Source: SG8-4 sp964598225 (GTDB taxonomy: Bacteria; Planctomycetota; Phycisphaerae; Sedimentisphaerales; Anaerobacaceae). Taken from it: DNA of 29,698 nt. The stretch covers positions 1 through 29,698 of the forward strand of contig CAZRBG010000066.1 of NCBI GenBank assembly GCA_964598225.1, given 5' to 3'. The notes below the pieces were generated by a model. That model was not told the DNA's origin. It did no database searches and saw only the letters and a list, made by a program, of their open reading frames with translations. Shown here piece after piece: positions 22,879-29,698 of the stretch. Numbering within the stretch: position 1 is the first letter of the stretch; each line of letters begins with the position of its first letter. A program made the position numbers and the translations under genes.

Positions 22879-23520
22879 ATGACCAGGAAGTTAATGTTTG
22901 TGTTATTGTTTTCGACCTTGATACTGACCGGTTGCCAGGTGGGGCCGCAAAAGGGACAATGGCAAAGCTTGTTCAACGGCGAAAATCTCGATGGGTGGAA
23001 GGCAAGCGAGAATAAAGACACCTTTTCGGCCAAGGACGGCATGATCGTTGTCGACGGACCTCGCAGCCATCTATTTTACGTTGGTCCCGTCGATGACGCC
23101 AACTTCACTGATTTCGAGTTCAAAGCCCACGTGATGACAACGCCCGGCTCCAACTCCGGCATATACTTCCACACCGAGTATCAGGAAACCGGCTGGCCTG
23201 ACAAGGGCTTCGAATGCCAGGTCAATACAACCCACAGCGACCGCAAGAAGACCGGAGGGTTATACGCCGTTCAGGATGTGATCGACGATGCTCCTTCTGA
23301 GGACAACCAGTGGTTCCAGTATTATATCCGGGTCGAGGACAATCACGTCATCATCCAGATCGACGGCGAAACGACCGTCGCCTGGACACAGCCCGAAGAC
23401 TGGGATCGGGAAGGCCGCAGGATCGGCGAGGGCACCTTTGCCCTGCAGGGCCACGATCCCAAGAGCGTAGTATACTACAAAAACATAATGGTAAGAGTGC
23501 CGCCCGCCCCGATGTATTAG
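22879..23520 (+). CDS. DUF1080 (3-keto-disaccharide hydrolase-like) lipoprotein
   Basis: 213 residues. Lipoprotein signal ending in the lipobox LTGC (Cys19), then the DUF1080 concanavalin-like beta-sandwich: WQSLFNGENLDGWKASENKD, FTDFEFKAHVMTTPGSNSGI, YFHTEYQETGWPDKGFECQV, and the final GEGTFALQGHDPKSVVYYKN. DUF1080 proteins hydrolyse 3-keto-glycosides or bind glycans at the cell surface. An AAGGAG lies about 9 bp before the ATG. It follows the Gfo/Idh/MocA gene by 126 bp, so the pair could act in sequence (oxidation, then hydrolysis or elimination). Confidence 0.92.
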   Translation: MTRKLMFVLLFSTLILTGCQVGPQKGQWQSLFNGENLDGWKASENKDTFSAKDGMIVVDGPRSHLFYVGPVDDANFTDFEFKAHVMTTPGSNSGIYFHTEYQETGWPDKGFECQVNTTHSDRKKTGGLYAVQDVIDDAPSEDNQWFQYYIRVEDNHVIIQIDGETTVAWTQPEDWDREGRRIGEGTFALQGHDPKSVVYYKNIMVRVPPAPMY

Positions 23521-23543
23521 TAAATTTGCAATAACGGCATTAA

Positions 23544-23738
23544 AAGCAACCTCGATACGTACATCGAAACATCGTCAATGGAGTCTCCGATATTCCCACG
23601 GGCGAATCCGGCGTCGATGCAACGACGGCGTGCATCCTTGGCCGTGAGGCGGCAAGGCGTAATACACTTTTGACCTGGAACGAGATAATCGAAGAGAACG
23701 AAAAGACAGAAGTCGATCTCACCGGCCTGAAGTCGTAA
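23544..23738 (+). pseudogene. C-terminal remnant of a second Gfo/Idh/MocA gene
   Basis: An open frame of about 64 codons with no start (stop at 23541-23543) encodes VDATTACILGREAARRNTLL, then TWNEIIEENEKTEVDLTGLK, ending TAA at 23736-23738. This resembles the C-terminal end of another Gfo/Idh/MocA subfamily (ILGREAA..., LTWxEMxxxNEKLxxDLxGLK), which the neighbouring intact gene lacks. The N-terminal part, including the NAD-binding domain, is missing. It is therefore a decayed or truncated gene beside its active relative. The assignment is from memory of the family's C-terminus. Confidence 0.6.
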
Positions 23739-23767
23739 AGCTGTGTTCCTGGGCGTTACGTCCCTGT

Positions 23768-24745
23768 TCAGGGCCTGTAAGGCGGACGAAGCGAGCCGAT
23801 TACCCCCCGGCTCGTATTATATCCCCGGCCAGAGTTTCCGTATCCGGTTCCTAACCCCAGCGCAGTTCCGCCCTGGGTTCCGTATCCTGTGCCCAAGGGC
23901 GTCCCGAAACCGCCCTGGATTCCATACCCCCCGCCAAAGGGCGAGCCCAAGCCTCCCTGGAATCCCAGGCCTCCGCCGAAGCCTGACTGCGTGCCGTAGC
24001 CTACGCCGAAAGGCGTTCCTAATCCGCCCTGCATTCCGAAACCGCCCAGGCCGAAACCTAAGCCGGGCAAACCGTAAGAAGGCTGACCGACCAGGTCGGT
24101 GATGTCATAAACACGAGTCACCATTTTCTCCGGAAGGCTCTCTAACGTTGCGACGACAATCACGCCGTCATCAACAACGTACCCCAATTCTTCCGTGGAT
24201 CCTCCCGAGACCCCGGCCAGCAAAGATTTCAGGTGCCTGCTGAGCGGAACTCCGGAAACGCCGTCAATTCCTATCGGGGTTTCGGGATAAATATCAGCAT
24301 TCTCCTCCAGATCTTTCCACAAGACCGCGATGTTCAGCCTGGGAATGGTCGAGTTGCGAAGTATTTCAATGGCTTCGCTAAAAGGCATCTGCGGCGTAAA
24401 GCTTGCCGGGTCCATTAAATCCGCCGGCCTGTTCCTTGTCACTGGATTTCTTACGGCTTTTTCAGAATTGCCGCCCGGATTTCCATCAGGCTGTTCGTTT
24501 TTCTGTTGTACCTCGGATATCGCATCGCTTGATTTCAGAGAAGCTTCTTCCTGCTCGGTCGAAACGGCCGGCTTTTTTTCGTAGAGCGTGGTCGATCCAG
24601 AGTCTCGCCCCTTTACAATATGCCTGTACAACGGCGTATCCTTGAATGAGGCCTTCGCATAAATACTGCCGGCGCCAAACAGTACTATCAGGTAAAGGCA
24701 ACCGAAGGTGAGTCTAAATTTGGATTTGTTTAGTTTGTCTTCCAT
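23768..24745 (-). CDS. Membrane-anchored protein with secretin-like domain and Gly-rich repeat tail
   Basis: 325 residues. A hydrophobic N-terminus (FGCLYLIVLFGAGSIYA) serves as signal or anchor. The middle (about 110-215) reads PFSEAIEILRNSTIPRLNIA, then LSRHLKSLLAGVSGGS, LGYVVDDGVIVVATLESLP and VTRVYDITDLVG, which resembles the short secretin/TonB (STN)-like domains of planctomycete secretion-type proteins. The last 100 residues are glycine-rich, with repeats such as GYGTQSGFGGGLGF, GGLGSPFGGGYGIQ and GGFGTPLGTGYGTQ (about 20-24 residues each). A GGGGA lies 7 bp upstream of the ATG. Its role is unknown; the tail could be an adhesive or matrix segment. Confidence 0.65.
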   Translation of the reverse strand: MEDKLNKSKFRLTFGCLYLIVLFGAGSIYAKASFKDTPLYRHIVKGRDSGSTTLYEKKPAVSTEQEEASLKSSDAISEVQQKNEQPDGNPGGNSEKAVRNPVTRNRPADLMDPASFTPQMPFSEAIEILRNSTIPRLNIAVLWKDLEENADIYPETPIGIDGVSGVPLSRHLKSLLAGVSGGSTEELGYVVDDGVIVVATLESLPEKMVTRVYDITDLVGQPSYGLPGLGFGLGGFGMQGGLGTPFGVGYGTQSGFGGGLGFQGGLGSPFGGGYGIQGGFGTPLGTGYGTQGGTALGLGTGYGNSGRGYNTSRGVIGSLRPPYRP

Positions 24746-25027
24746 AATCTAATCCCCGTGCAAAAAGCCGTAACGGCCGGCAACAACAATTTCTATTTCA
24801 CCTTTTGCACAAACTCCCTAAGTATATGAGGCCGTATAATACCAAAAAGTAACCGAAATTTCAAGAATTTTGGATACAATATTGTACAACGCCCGTGCAT
24901 TTGATACAAATCCCTACATTGCTCGTAGAATAAACAACAGAGGACAGTTCCTCTCGTATACTACAAATCTCATCAACGTTTTGATATCTCGTAACCCGGG
25001 TTTTCAGAGCAATTAAGGAGCCGGAGC

Positions 25028-25561
25028 TTGGAACAGGAGCAGGAGCAGGCACAGCAGGAAACGCCAAATCCCGAGACGCAGCGAGGGTGGCTGCTTTCGA
25101 TGCTTTTCGATAATCGCATCTCGATGCGCAGGTATGTGCCGCGGGCTGCAGTTATCAGCTTTTTGCCGTCGATGATAATTGTTGCTATTTTGGCATCGTC
25201 GGGGATAATGACCGAAGAAAGAAGCCCCACTTTCGAGGGAGATCCTCTTTACCTTCTGCTGATGGTCGTGGTAATAGGCCCGCCGATAGAGACCCTGCTG
25301 ATGGCTCCCATTCTCTGGTTGCTGTCATTCATAACGAAACACGAAATCGCGCTGGCGGCAGTGTCGGCGTGCATCTGGGCCGGTTTTCATTCTTTGTTCG
25401 CTTCAGCATGGGGCCTTGGAGTTATCTGGCCATTCTTCGTCTTCTCCTGCTCCTACTTAAATTGGCGCGAGCGGTCTTTCTGGCGCGCGATATTGGCCAC
25501 ATCGTGCATCCACTCACTCCAGAACCTTATTCCCGGCATCGTGGCCGCTTTCGCCCAATAG
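25028..25561 (+). CDS. CPBP-family (CAAX protease-like) membrane protein
   Basis: 177 residues; N-terminus polar and Gln/Glu-rich (MEQEQEQAQQETP), then four or five membrane segments. Candidate CPBP metal motifs: IGPPIETLL with Glu88 (only one Glu where EExxxR is usual), WAGFHSLF (His121 in an FxxxH-like context) and IHSLQNL (His162, Asn166, HxxxN). Such proteins are glutamic intramembrane proteases or bacteriocin-immunity proteins. The reduced first motif may mean a degenerate active site. Start TTG at 25028 is supported by AAGGAG with 7 bp spacing. It converges on the rdgB-like gene. Confidence 0.6.
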   Translation: MEQEQEQAQQETPNPETQRGWLLSMLFDNRISMRRYVPRAAVISFLPSMIIVAILASSGIMTEERSPTFEGDPLYLLLMVVVIGPPIETLLMAPILWLLSFITKHEIALAAVSACIWAGFHSLFASAWGLGVIWPFFVFSCSYLNWRERSFWRAILATSCIHSLQNLIPGIVAAFAQ

Positions 25562-25580
25562 CCGCGAGCCGTTGTTTTGC

Positions 25581-26216
25581 CTAATCTTTTTTCAAGAGTT
25601 CCTTGAGCAGTGGTACGAGCCTGCGGATGGCGTTGCCGCGGTGTGAGATGGCGTTTTTTTCCTCGCTCGATAGCTGTGCCACGGTTTTATTCAAGTGTGG
25701 CACAAGAAGGATCGGATCGTAGCCGAAGCCGTTTTCTCCGATTTCGGTGTCGGTGATAATGCCCTCCAGTGTTCCTTCTGTCTCAATCAGCACTTCCTGC
25801 TGCGGATTCGCCAGGCACAGTCGGCAGACGAATCTGGCAGTGCGTTTCTCCTTTGGCACACCCCGCAGCAATTTGAGGACTTTCGTGATATTTCGATGAT
25901 CGATCAGCGTTCTTTCATCACTGGGCAGCTTATCGCCGGAGAAACGAGCGGAATTCACTCCCGGCGCACCGCCGAGTGCGTCGATCACTAATCCCGAATC
26001 GTCGGCGAGAGTCCAGAGGCCGGAGGCTTTAGCGTAGCCGAGAGCTTTCTTGCGGGCGTTCTCGGTGAAAGTAGCCCCGTCTTCTTCAATCTCACCAATA
26101 GGCTCAATATCGGCCAGGCCCAGCCAGTGCACACCGCCGCCCAGCATGGCTCTGATCTCAGCGACCTTACCGGGATTCGTAGTTGCAACAAGAATTTGTC
26201 TGTTCTCTTCGCACAT
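25581..26216 (-). CDS. rdgB: XTP/dITP pyrophosphatase (HAM1/RdgB)
   Basis: 211 residues. Begins ILVATTNPGKVAEIRAML and continues with FTENARKKALGYAKASGLWT, LADDSGLVIDALGGAPGVNSARFSG, FVCRLCLANP, GENGFGYDPILLVP, and AISHRGNAIRRL. It hydrolyses non-canonical purine nucleoside triphosphates (dITP, XTP), protecting DNA and RNA. The ATG at 26216 (MCEENRQ) is preferred because homology begins there; an in-frame ATG at 26255 adds 13 hydrophobic residues. No clear Shine-Dalgarno. It converges with the CPBP gene, 19 bp between stops. Confidence 0.95.
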   Translation of the reverse strand: MCEENRQILVATTNPGKVAEIRAMLGGGVHWLGLADIEPIGEIEEDGATFTENARKKALGYAKASGLWTLADDSGLVIDALGGAPGVNSARFSGDKLPSDERTLIDHRNITKVLKLLRGVPKEKRTARFVCRLCLANPQQEVLIETEGTLEGIITDTEIGENGFGYDPILLVPHLNKTVAQLSSEEKNAISHRGNAIRRLVPLLKELLKKD

Positions 26217-26298
26217 GACGGCGATAATACACGCGGGAAGAAAAAATGCAAACATGTTAAAAAACCATTTTGGATTCGTGCCGGATCCAGACCAAGTC

Positions 26299-26349
26299 TG
26301 TAGTGACGCCGTAAGGCGTTTTTCTTAATGCCCTTACGGGCACACTACA
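26299..26349. repeat. Three-way palindromic intergenic repeat
   Basis: Outer arms TGTAGTG (26299-26305) and CACTACA (26343-26349) enclose two small hairpins, ACGCC-GTAA-GGCGT followed by TTTTC, and GCCCTTACGGGC. It looks like a dispersed cruciform repeat. The first hairpin plus T-run could act as a terminator, but no plus-strand gene leads into it. Confidence 0.5.
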
Positions 26350-26392
26350 AACAGCCTGACGGCCGACAACTCACAAATTTGAGATTTGAGTT

Positions 26393-26421
26393 TTGATCTT
26401 TGATTTTTCCTGGATTATAAT
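26393..26421 (+). promoter_or_regulatory. Candidate guaB promoter
   Basis: TTGATC (26393-26398) and a perfect TATAAT (26416-26421) with a 17 bp spacer. Predicted start near 26428 gives a leader of about 40 nt before the guaB ATG. No purine riboswitch core was seen. Confidence 0.5.
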
Positions 26422-26469
26422 CCTGCACTTATTAGCTGACCTTCACAGCGATTAGTTCTGGAGAGAAAG

Positions 26470-27942
26470 ATGGATAAGACCAAGATTATTGCAGAGGGTA
26501 TAACCTTTGACGATGTGCTGTTGGTTCCGGCCAAGAGTGATTTTGTGCCGAGCCAGGCCGACACGCGCACCCGGCTGACCGACAATATCAATATTAATAT
26601 CCCAATAGTTTCGGCGGCGATGGACACCGTCACCGAAGCGCGGCTGGCGATTGCGCTCGCCCAGGAGGGTGGAATCGGCATCATTCACAAAAACCTGCCG
26701 GTCGAAGCACAGAAACGGGAGGTCGCCAAGGTCAAGCGTTCCGAGCATGGAGTAATCTCGGATCCCGTAACGTTGTCGCCACGCGAGCCGATCAGAAGAG
26801 CACAGCAACTGATGAACGAGCAGAATGTTTCCGGCATTCCGATTATCGAGGGCAAGAAGCTTGTCGGCATTCTCACGCGGCGCGATCTGAAATTCCTCAA
26901 GGACTACGACGTCGAGATAAGCACGGTAATGACAAAGAGCAATCTCGTAACGGGCCCGGCGCGAACAACACTGGAAGAGGCTAAAGATTTGCTGCACGAG
27001 CACAAGGTCGAAAAACTGCTGCTGGTCAACGGCAAAGGCGAACTCGCCGGGCTTATCACGATGAGAGACATCGAACGTGTTCAGCAATATCCCCTGTCGG
27101 CCAGAGACCAGAGAGGCCGGCTGCGCGTCGGGGCCGCGGTCAGCGTGCACGATTACGAGCGCGTCGAGGCCCTGATAGCCGCTGATGTCGATATCGTCGT
27201 CGTCGATACGGCACACGGTCACTCGGAGAACGTTATCGACACGGTCAAGAAGATCAAGTCCAGCCATGATATCGACGTTATCGCCGGCAACATAGCCACC
27301 GCCGAGGCAGCCGAAGACCTGATTGCAGCCGGCGCCAACGCCGTTAAGGTCGGCATAGGTCCCGGGGCGATCTGCACCACCAGAGTGATATCCGGTGTAG
27401 GAATGCCCCAGGTCTCGGCGATAATAGACTGTGCGAAAGTAGCCGAGAAGAATAATATCCCGGTCATCGCAGACGGCGGTATAAAACAATCGGGCGATAT
27501 AACGAAGTCGATCGCAGCCGGGGCGTCGAGCGTCATGATAGGCTCGCTCTTCGCCGGGCTCAAGGAAAGCCCGGGCCAACTGGTCATCTATAAGGGCAGG
27601 CAATTCAAAGAGTACCGGGGAATGGGCTCTTTGGGGGCGATGGTTAAGGGATCGGCAGAGCGTTACGGCCAGAGCAGCTCGGCCGAAGTCAACAAGCTCA
27701 TCCCCGAGGGGGTGGAAGGACGCGTGCCCTACCGCGGCATGTTAGGCGATTTCGTCTACCAGTTGGTCGGAGGCCTCCGCGCCGGTATGGGCTACTGCGG
27801 AGCGCAGAATATTGAAGAGCTGCGGAAGACCAGCCGATTCGTTCGCATCAGCGCCGCTTCCGTGCACGAATCGCACCCACATGACATTCAGATCACCAGA
27901 GAAGCACCGAACTATTCGGCATCTTTACCTTTCGAAGAATAA
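26470..27942 (+). CDS. guaB: IMP dehydrogenase
   Basis: 490 residues. TFDDVLLVPAKSDFVPSQ at the start, two CBS domains at about 95-205, and the catalytic loop GPGAICTTR with Cys302, then the phosphate-binding VIADGGIKQSGDITKSIAAG and the flap (YRGMGSLGAMVKGSAERYGQ). It converts IMP to XMP with NAD, the committed step of GMP synthesis, in the cytoplasm. GGAGAG precedes the ATG by about 5 bp. Length and motifs are standard. The PAP2 gene follows by 53 bp. Confidence 0.97.
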   Translation: MDKTKIIAEGITFDDVLLVPAKSDFVPSQADTRTRLTDNININIPIVSAAMDTVTEARLAIALAQEGGIGIIHKNLPVEAQKREVAKVKRSEHGVISDPVTLSPREPIRRAQQLMNEQNVSGIPIIEGKKLVGILTRRDLKFLKDYDVEISTVMTKSNLVTGPARTTLEEAKDLLHEHKVEKLLLVNGKGELAGLITMRDIERVQQYPLSARDQRGRLRVGAAVSVHDYERVEALIAADVDIVVVDTAHGHSENVIDTVKKIKSSHDIDVIAGNIATAEAAEDLIAAGANAVKVGIGPGAICTTRVISGVGMPQVSAIIDCAKVAEKNNIPVIADGGIKQSGDITKSIAAGASSVMIGSLFAGLKESPGQLVIYKGRQFKEYRGMGSLGAMVKGSAERYGQSSSAEVNKLIPEGVEGRVPYRGMLGDFVYQLVGGLRAGMGYCGAQNIEELRKTSRFVRISAASVHESHPHDIQITREAPNYSASLPFEE

Positions 27943-27995
27943 TTTGCACTACTAAGAAAAGGGATTCGCAACTGAGAGTACATAAGAAAAACGGA

Positions 27996-28856
27996 ATGTG
28001 GATTAGCTTTTTCTGTGCGGGTCTTGTGTTTTCCGCGGGGTGCGGCAATAACATGACGAGCGCCTCCCGGCCGAACGCGACCGAAGCGGCATCGGCACAG
28101 ACAGAAATCGAACGGCAGGAGGCCCCGGACAATAAGAGCGATCCCAACGAGCCGCTATGGTTGGAATACGGTAAGCGGGATCTTCGCAAATGGCCTAAGA
28201 GGCTTATGGCGGATGCTAAAGCGAGCTTCCTTCGACTTGACAACGCGACGGCCCTGCTGCTGGCCGGAGGGGCGAGCATCATAATGCATAATGACGGTTC
28301 CGACAAAGAGATTGCCCGATACTTCGACAAACACTCTTCGCTGGAAGGCTTCGAGGACGAAAGCCTCAACGTCCTCGGCCACCCGGCAACACACGGCGGA
28401 GCCACCGCCTTGTGGTACTTTCTGAGCGCCGAGAATGATGACATGGTCAATATGCAGCGGGCCTGGACTATGCGAACGGCATTAACTCTCACGTTCCTGG
28501 CGACGAGCGGACTCAAGCTGGCCCGCAATAATGAAACGCCCAACGGCAAGGATTACGCCTGGCCAAGCGGCCATACTTCCAGCTCGTTCACGGCAGCTTC
28601 GGTCCTCGACGAATTCTACGGCCCGAAGGTCGGCATCCCGGCGTACGTTGCCGCTTCTGCGGTGGCTTACAGGATGATGGACACCGGCGACCACTGGGGC
28701 AGCGACGTCGTTTTCGGCGCGACTCTCGGCTGGGTCGTAGGCCACACGGTCGCCGGCCGGCACAAAAAACTCGGATTAGCAGGCTTCGACATAGTCCCCT
28801 ACATGGGGCACTCGGAAGAACCAGTCGCGGGCATAGGATTCCTCAAGCAGTTCTAA
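27996..28856 (+). CDS. PAP2-family phosphatase lipoprotein
   Basis: 286 residues. A short lipoprotein signal ends at Cys16 (VFSAGC), then a polar linker (about 20-55) and the PAP2 domain: WPSGHTSSSF (SGH 191-193), YRMMDTGDHWGSD (R226, D229, H233). The first motif, K-X6-RP, reads K174...TP182, with Thr in place of Arg. It probably dephosphorylates a lipid or other phosphate in the periplasm. Only one or two hydrophobic stretches (LLLAGGASIIM, ALTLTFLATSG) look membrane-embedded. Expression may follow guaB. Confidence 0.85.
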   Translation: MWISFFCAGLVFSAGCGNNMTSASRPNATEAASAQTEIERQEAPDNKSDPNEPLWLEYGKRDLRKWPKRLMADAKASFLRLDNATALLLAGGASIIMHNDGSDKEIARYFDKHSSLEGFEDESLNVLGHPATHGGATALWYFLSAENDDMVNMQRAWTMRTALTLTFLATSGLKLARNNETPNGKDYAWPSGHTSSSFTAASVLDEFYGPKVGIPAYVAASAVAYRMMDTGDHWGSDVVFGATLGWVVGHTVAGRHKKLGLAGFDIVPYMGHSEEPVAGIGFLKQF

Positions 28857-29158
28857 CAAAAGCAACGGTTCCCGATAGCCCGGAACAAGAGTTCGTCCGC
28901 GGCCTCGGCATGAATTGCTCCGGCTCCCTCACACGATTTTACCGGAGCGTTGAGCTTTTCCCATACCTGCCTGGTGGGCCCGGGATCGTTAGAATTGGGT
29001 TTAGTTGGGTTTGCTTTCCTTGACTGGCCACAGGTGCAAATTTGTGCTAAGTCTTTGTCAACATTGAGGTTTTCCCTGTTTCGCCCTTTCGCAAATTGGC
29101 TTTGTTTTGTGTCGCTGACGTCCCGTCCGCGCATGCCGAGGGCTACTGTTGCCCCTGT

Positions 29159-29253
29159 TGTCATTCCCGCGAAGGCGGGAATCCATACGTTCGTGCCCAT
29201 CTGGATTCCTGCCCCTGCCTCCGCAGGGGCGACAATCCTTCGCGGGAATAACA
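29159..29253. repeat. Palindromic intergenic element with 13 bp ends
   Basis: TGTCATTCCCGCG at the left and CGCGGGAATAACA at the right pair at 12 of 13 positions. Inside are GAAGGCGGGAATCC, a small hairpin CCCCTGCCTCCGCAGGGG and CGACAATCC. It is of the REP/MITE-like class of short palindromes without a gene. Confidence 0.65.
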
Positions 29254-29472
29254 GCCCGCAAAGCAACTATGGGGTACGACTCGTCGAGAGCACAGAGAAA
29301 AATAGTCAATAATCAATAGTCAATGTCAAAGCCCTCCTGATTCTCTGGACCGCACTTGCTGTTACCCTGATCATCTGATCACCTTGCCTGCTGTATTCTG
29401 AGTTCTGAGTTCTGTATTCCATTTTTGAGTATTATACCATATTATTGAGTAAATAGCAAACAAAACATCTTA

Positions 29473-29506
29473 ATTTAGACATGATAACAGGATTGACAAG
29501 GATTTT
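29473..29506 (+). repeat. Solo short-period arm related to cassette 1
   Basis: ATTTAGACATGATAACAGGA then TTGACAAGGATTTT matches 12011-12044 at 29 of 34 positions, including the 5 bp outside the inverted part. No inverted partner of this type was found downstream within the window. Confidence 0.6.
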
Positions 29507-29511
29507 GGCTT

Positions 29512-29592
29512 GCCACCAAGGCACTAAGGCACAAAGTTGGTTAGTATGATGGTTAAGTCTTTTTATCTTCGTGTTCTTTGAGCCTTCGTGGC
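29512..29592. repeat. Gene-less inverted short-period arm pair
   Basis: Left arm 29512-29536 begins GCCACCAAGGCACTAAGGCA; right arm 29567-29592 ends TTTGAGCCTTCGTGGC. They are imperfect inverted repeats built on 9 bp AAGGCAC units, with a 30 nt loop between. The arrangement matches the GxxExxY cassettes without the gene. Confidence 0.6.
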
Positions 29593-29698
29593 TAAATAAT
29601 GGTGGTTTTAATGTCTTTTATATAATAAATCCCGTTTTATTCTGGTAAAGTTTCGCACTTTTTAGGCGACTAATTTCAATGATTTCTCAACACAAACA

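Larger units (their letters stand above)
28857..29698. other. Gene-free, repeat-built end region
   Basis: About 840 bp with no supported gene. In order it holds a segment (28863-29110) that gives long spurious open frames, a 95 bp palindromic element (29159-29253), a TGAGTTCTGAGTTCTG tandem near 29398-29413, an AT-rich part, a short-period arm (29473-29506) and an inverted arm pair (29512-29592). The last 100 bases show nothing clear. Confidence 0.6.

Noticed and set aside
26306..26324. Rho-independent terminator
   Set aside because: A 5 bp GNRA-type hairpin with a T-run exists, but no plus-strand gene reads into it and it is part of a larger palindrome.
26345..26469. Purine riboswitch upstream of guaB
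   Set aside because: No conserved three-way junction core; the leader after the predicted start is only about 40 nt.
26452..27603. 383-codon minus-strand open frame
   Set aside because: Antisense to guaB.
28853..29266. 137-codon minus-strand open frame and its plus-strand partner
   Set aside because: The frame runs through a palindromic element and composition is repeat-like (for example KANPTKPNSNDPGP), similar to spurious proteins from dispersed repeats.
29473..29592. CRISPR array
   Set aside because: Repeat units are 8-10 bp with no spacers of constant length and no cas genes.

Overview
The window looks like a chromosomal contig from a planctomycete, most likely of the class Phycisphaerae (Sedimentisphaerales-like). 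The grounds are three secreted Tat-type sulfatases, a secreted Gfo/Idh/MocA oxidoreductase beside a DUF1080 (3-keto-glycoside hydrolase) lipoprotein, a zinc-ribbon protein with an H-X9-DG-like C-terminus, a Gly-rich secretin-like protein, and many dispersed palindromic intergenic repeats. This placement is inference from gene content; no rRNA or tRNA was seen.

Layout: 1-3.9 kb carries a stand-alone E2 acyltransferase-like protein, a sulfatase with a HEAT-like tail, and a convergent exported RraA-like protein. 4.1-6.35 kb (minus strand) is ribH-nusB-parA, the ParA with a long disordered tail. 6.7-8.6 kb holds a TPR protein and a RelE/ParE-type toxin-antitoxin pair with a clear promoter and a possible operator. 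8.8-19.1 kb (plus strand) is the ffh-rpsP-trmD-rplS-yraN-tatD translation/secretion cluster. It is interrupted by two sulfatases, a small conserved-looking protein, a zinc-ribbon/H-X9-DG protein and two GxxExxY (PD-(D/E)XK-like) genes. 19.4-23.7 kb is a glycan-processing group: beta-helix protein, Gfo/Idh/MocA, DUF1080 and a Gfo/Idh/MocA remnant. 23.8-28.9 kb holds a Gly-rich membrane/secretin-like protein, a CPBP-like membrane protein, the dITP/XTP pyrophosphatase, guaB and a PAP2 lipoprotein. 28.9-29.7 kb is gene-free and built of repeats.

The most interesting signal is that each GxxExxY gene lies between inverted arms made of 8-10 bp short-period repeats. The arm sequence differs between the two units (ACAGGATA-type for the first, CACGGATTA-type for the second). 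Both units sit in gaps of the ribosomal/SRP operon, and the second fills the rpsP-trmD gap where rimM often lies. Gene-free arms of the same style occur at 29.47-29.59 kb and possibly at 3.93 kb. This suggests a small nuclease-associated mobile cassette. Its mobility is inferred from structure only.

Most other genes are ordinary housekeeping genes or planctomycete polysaccharide-degradation genes. All coordinates and motifs were read by eye; no database search was run.
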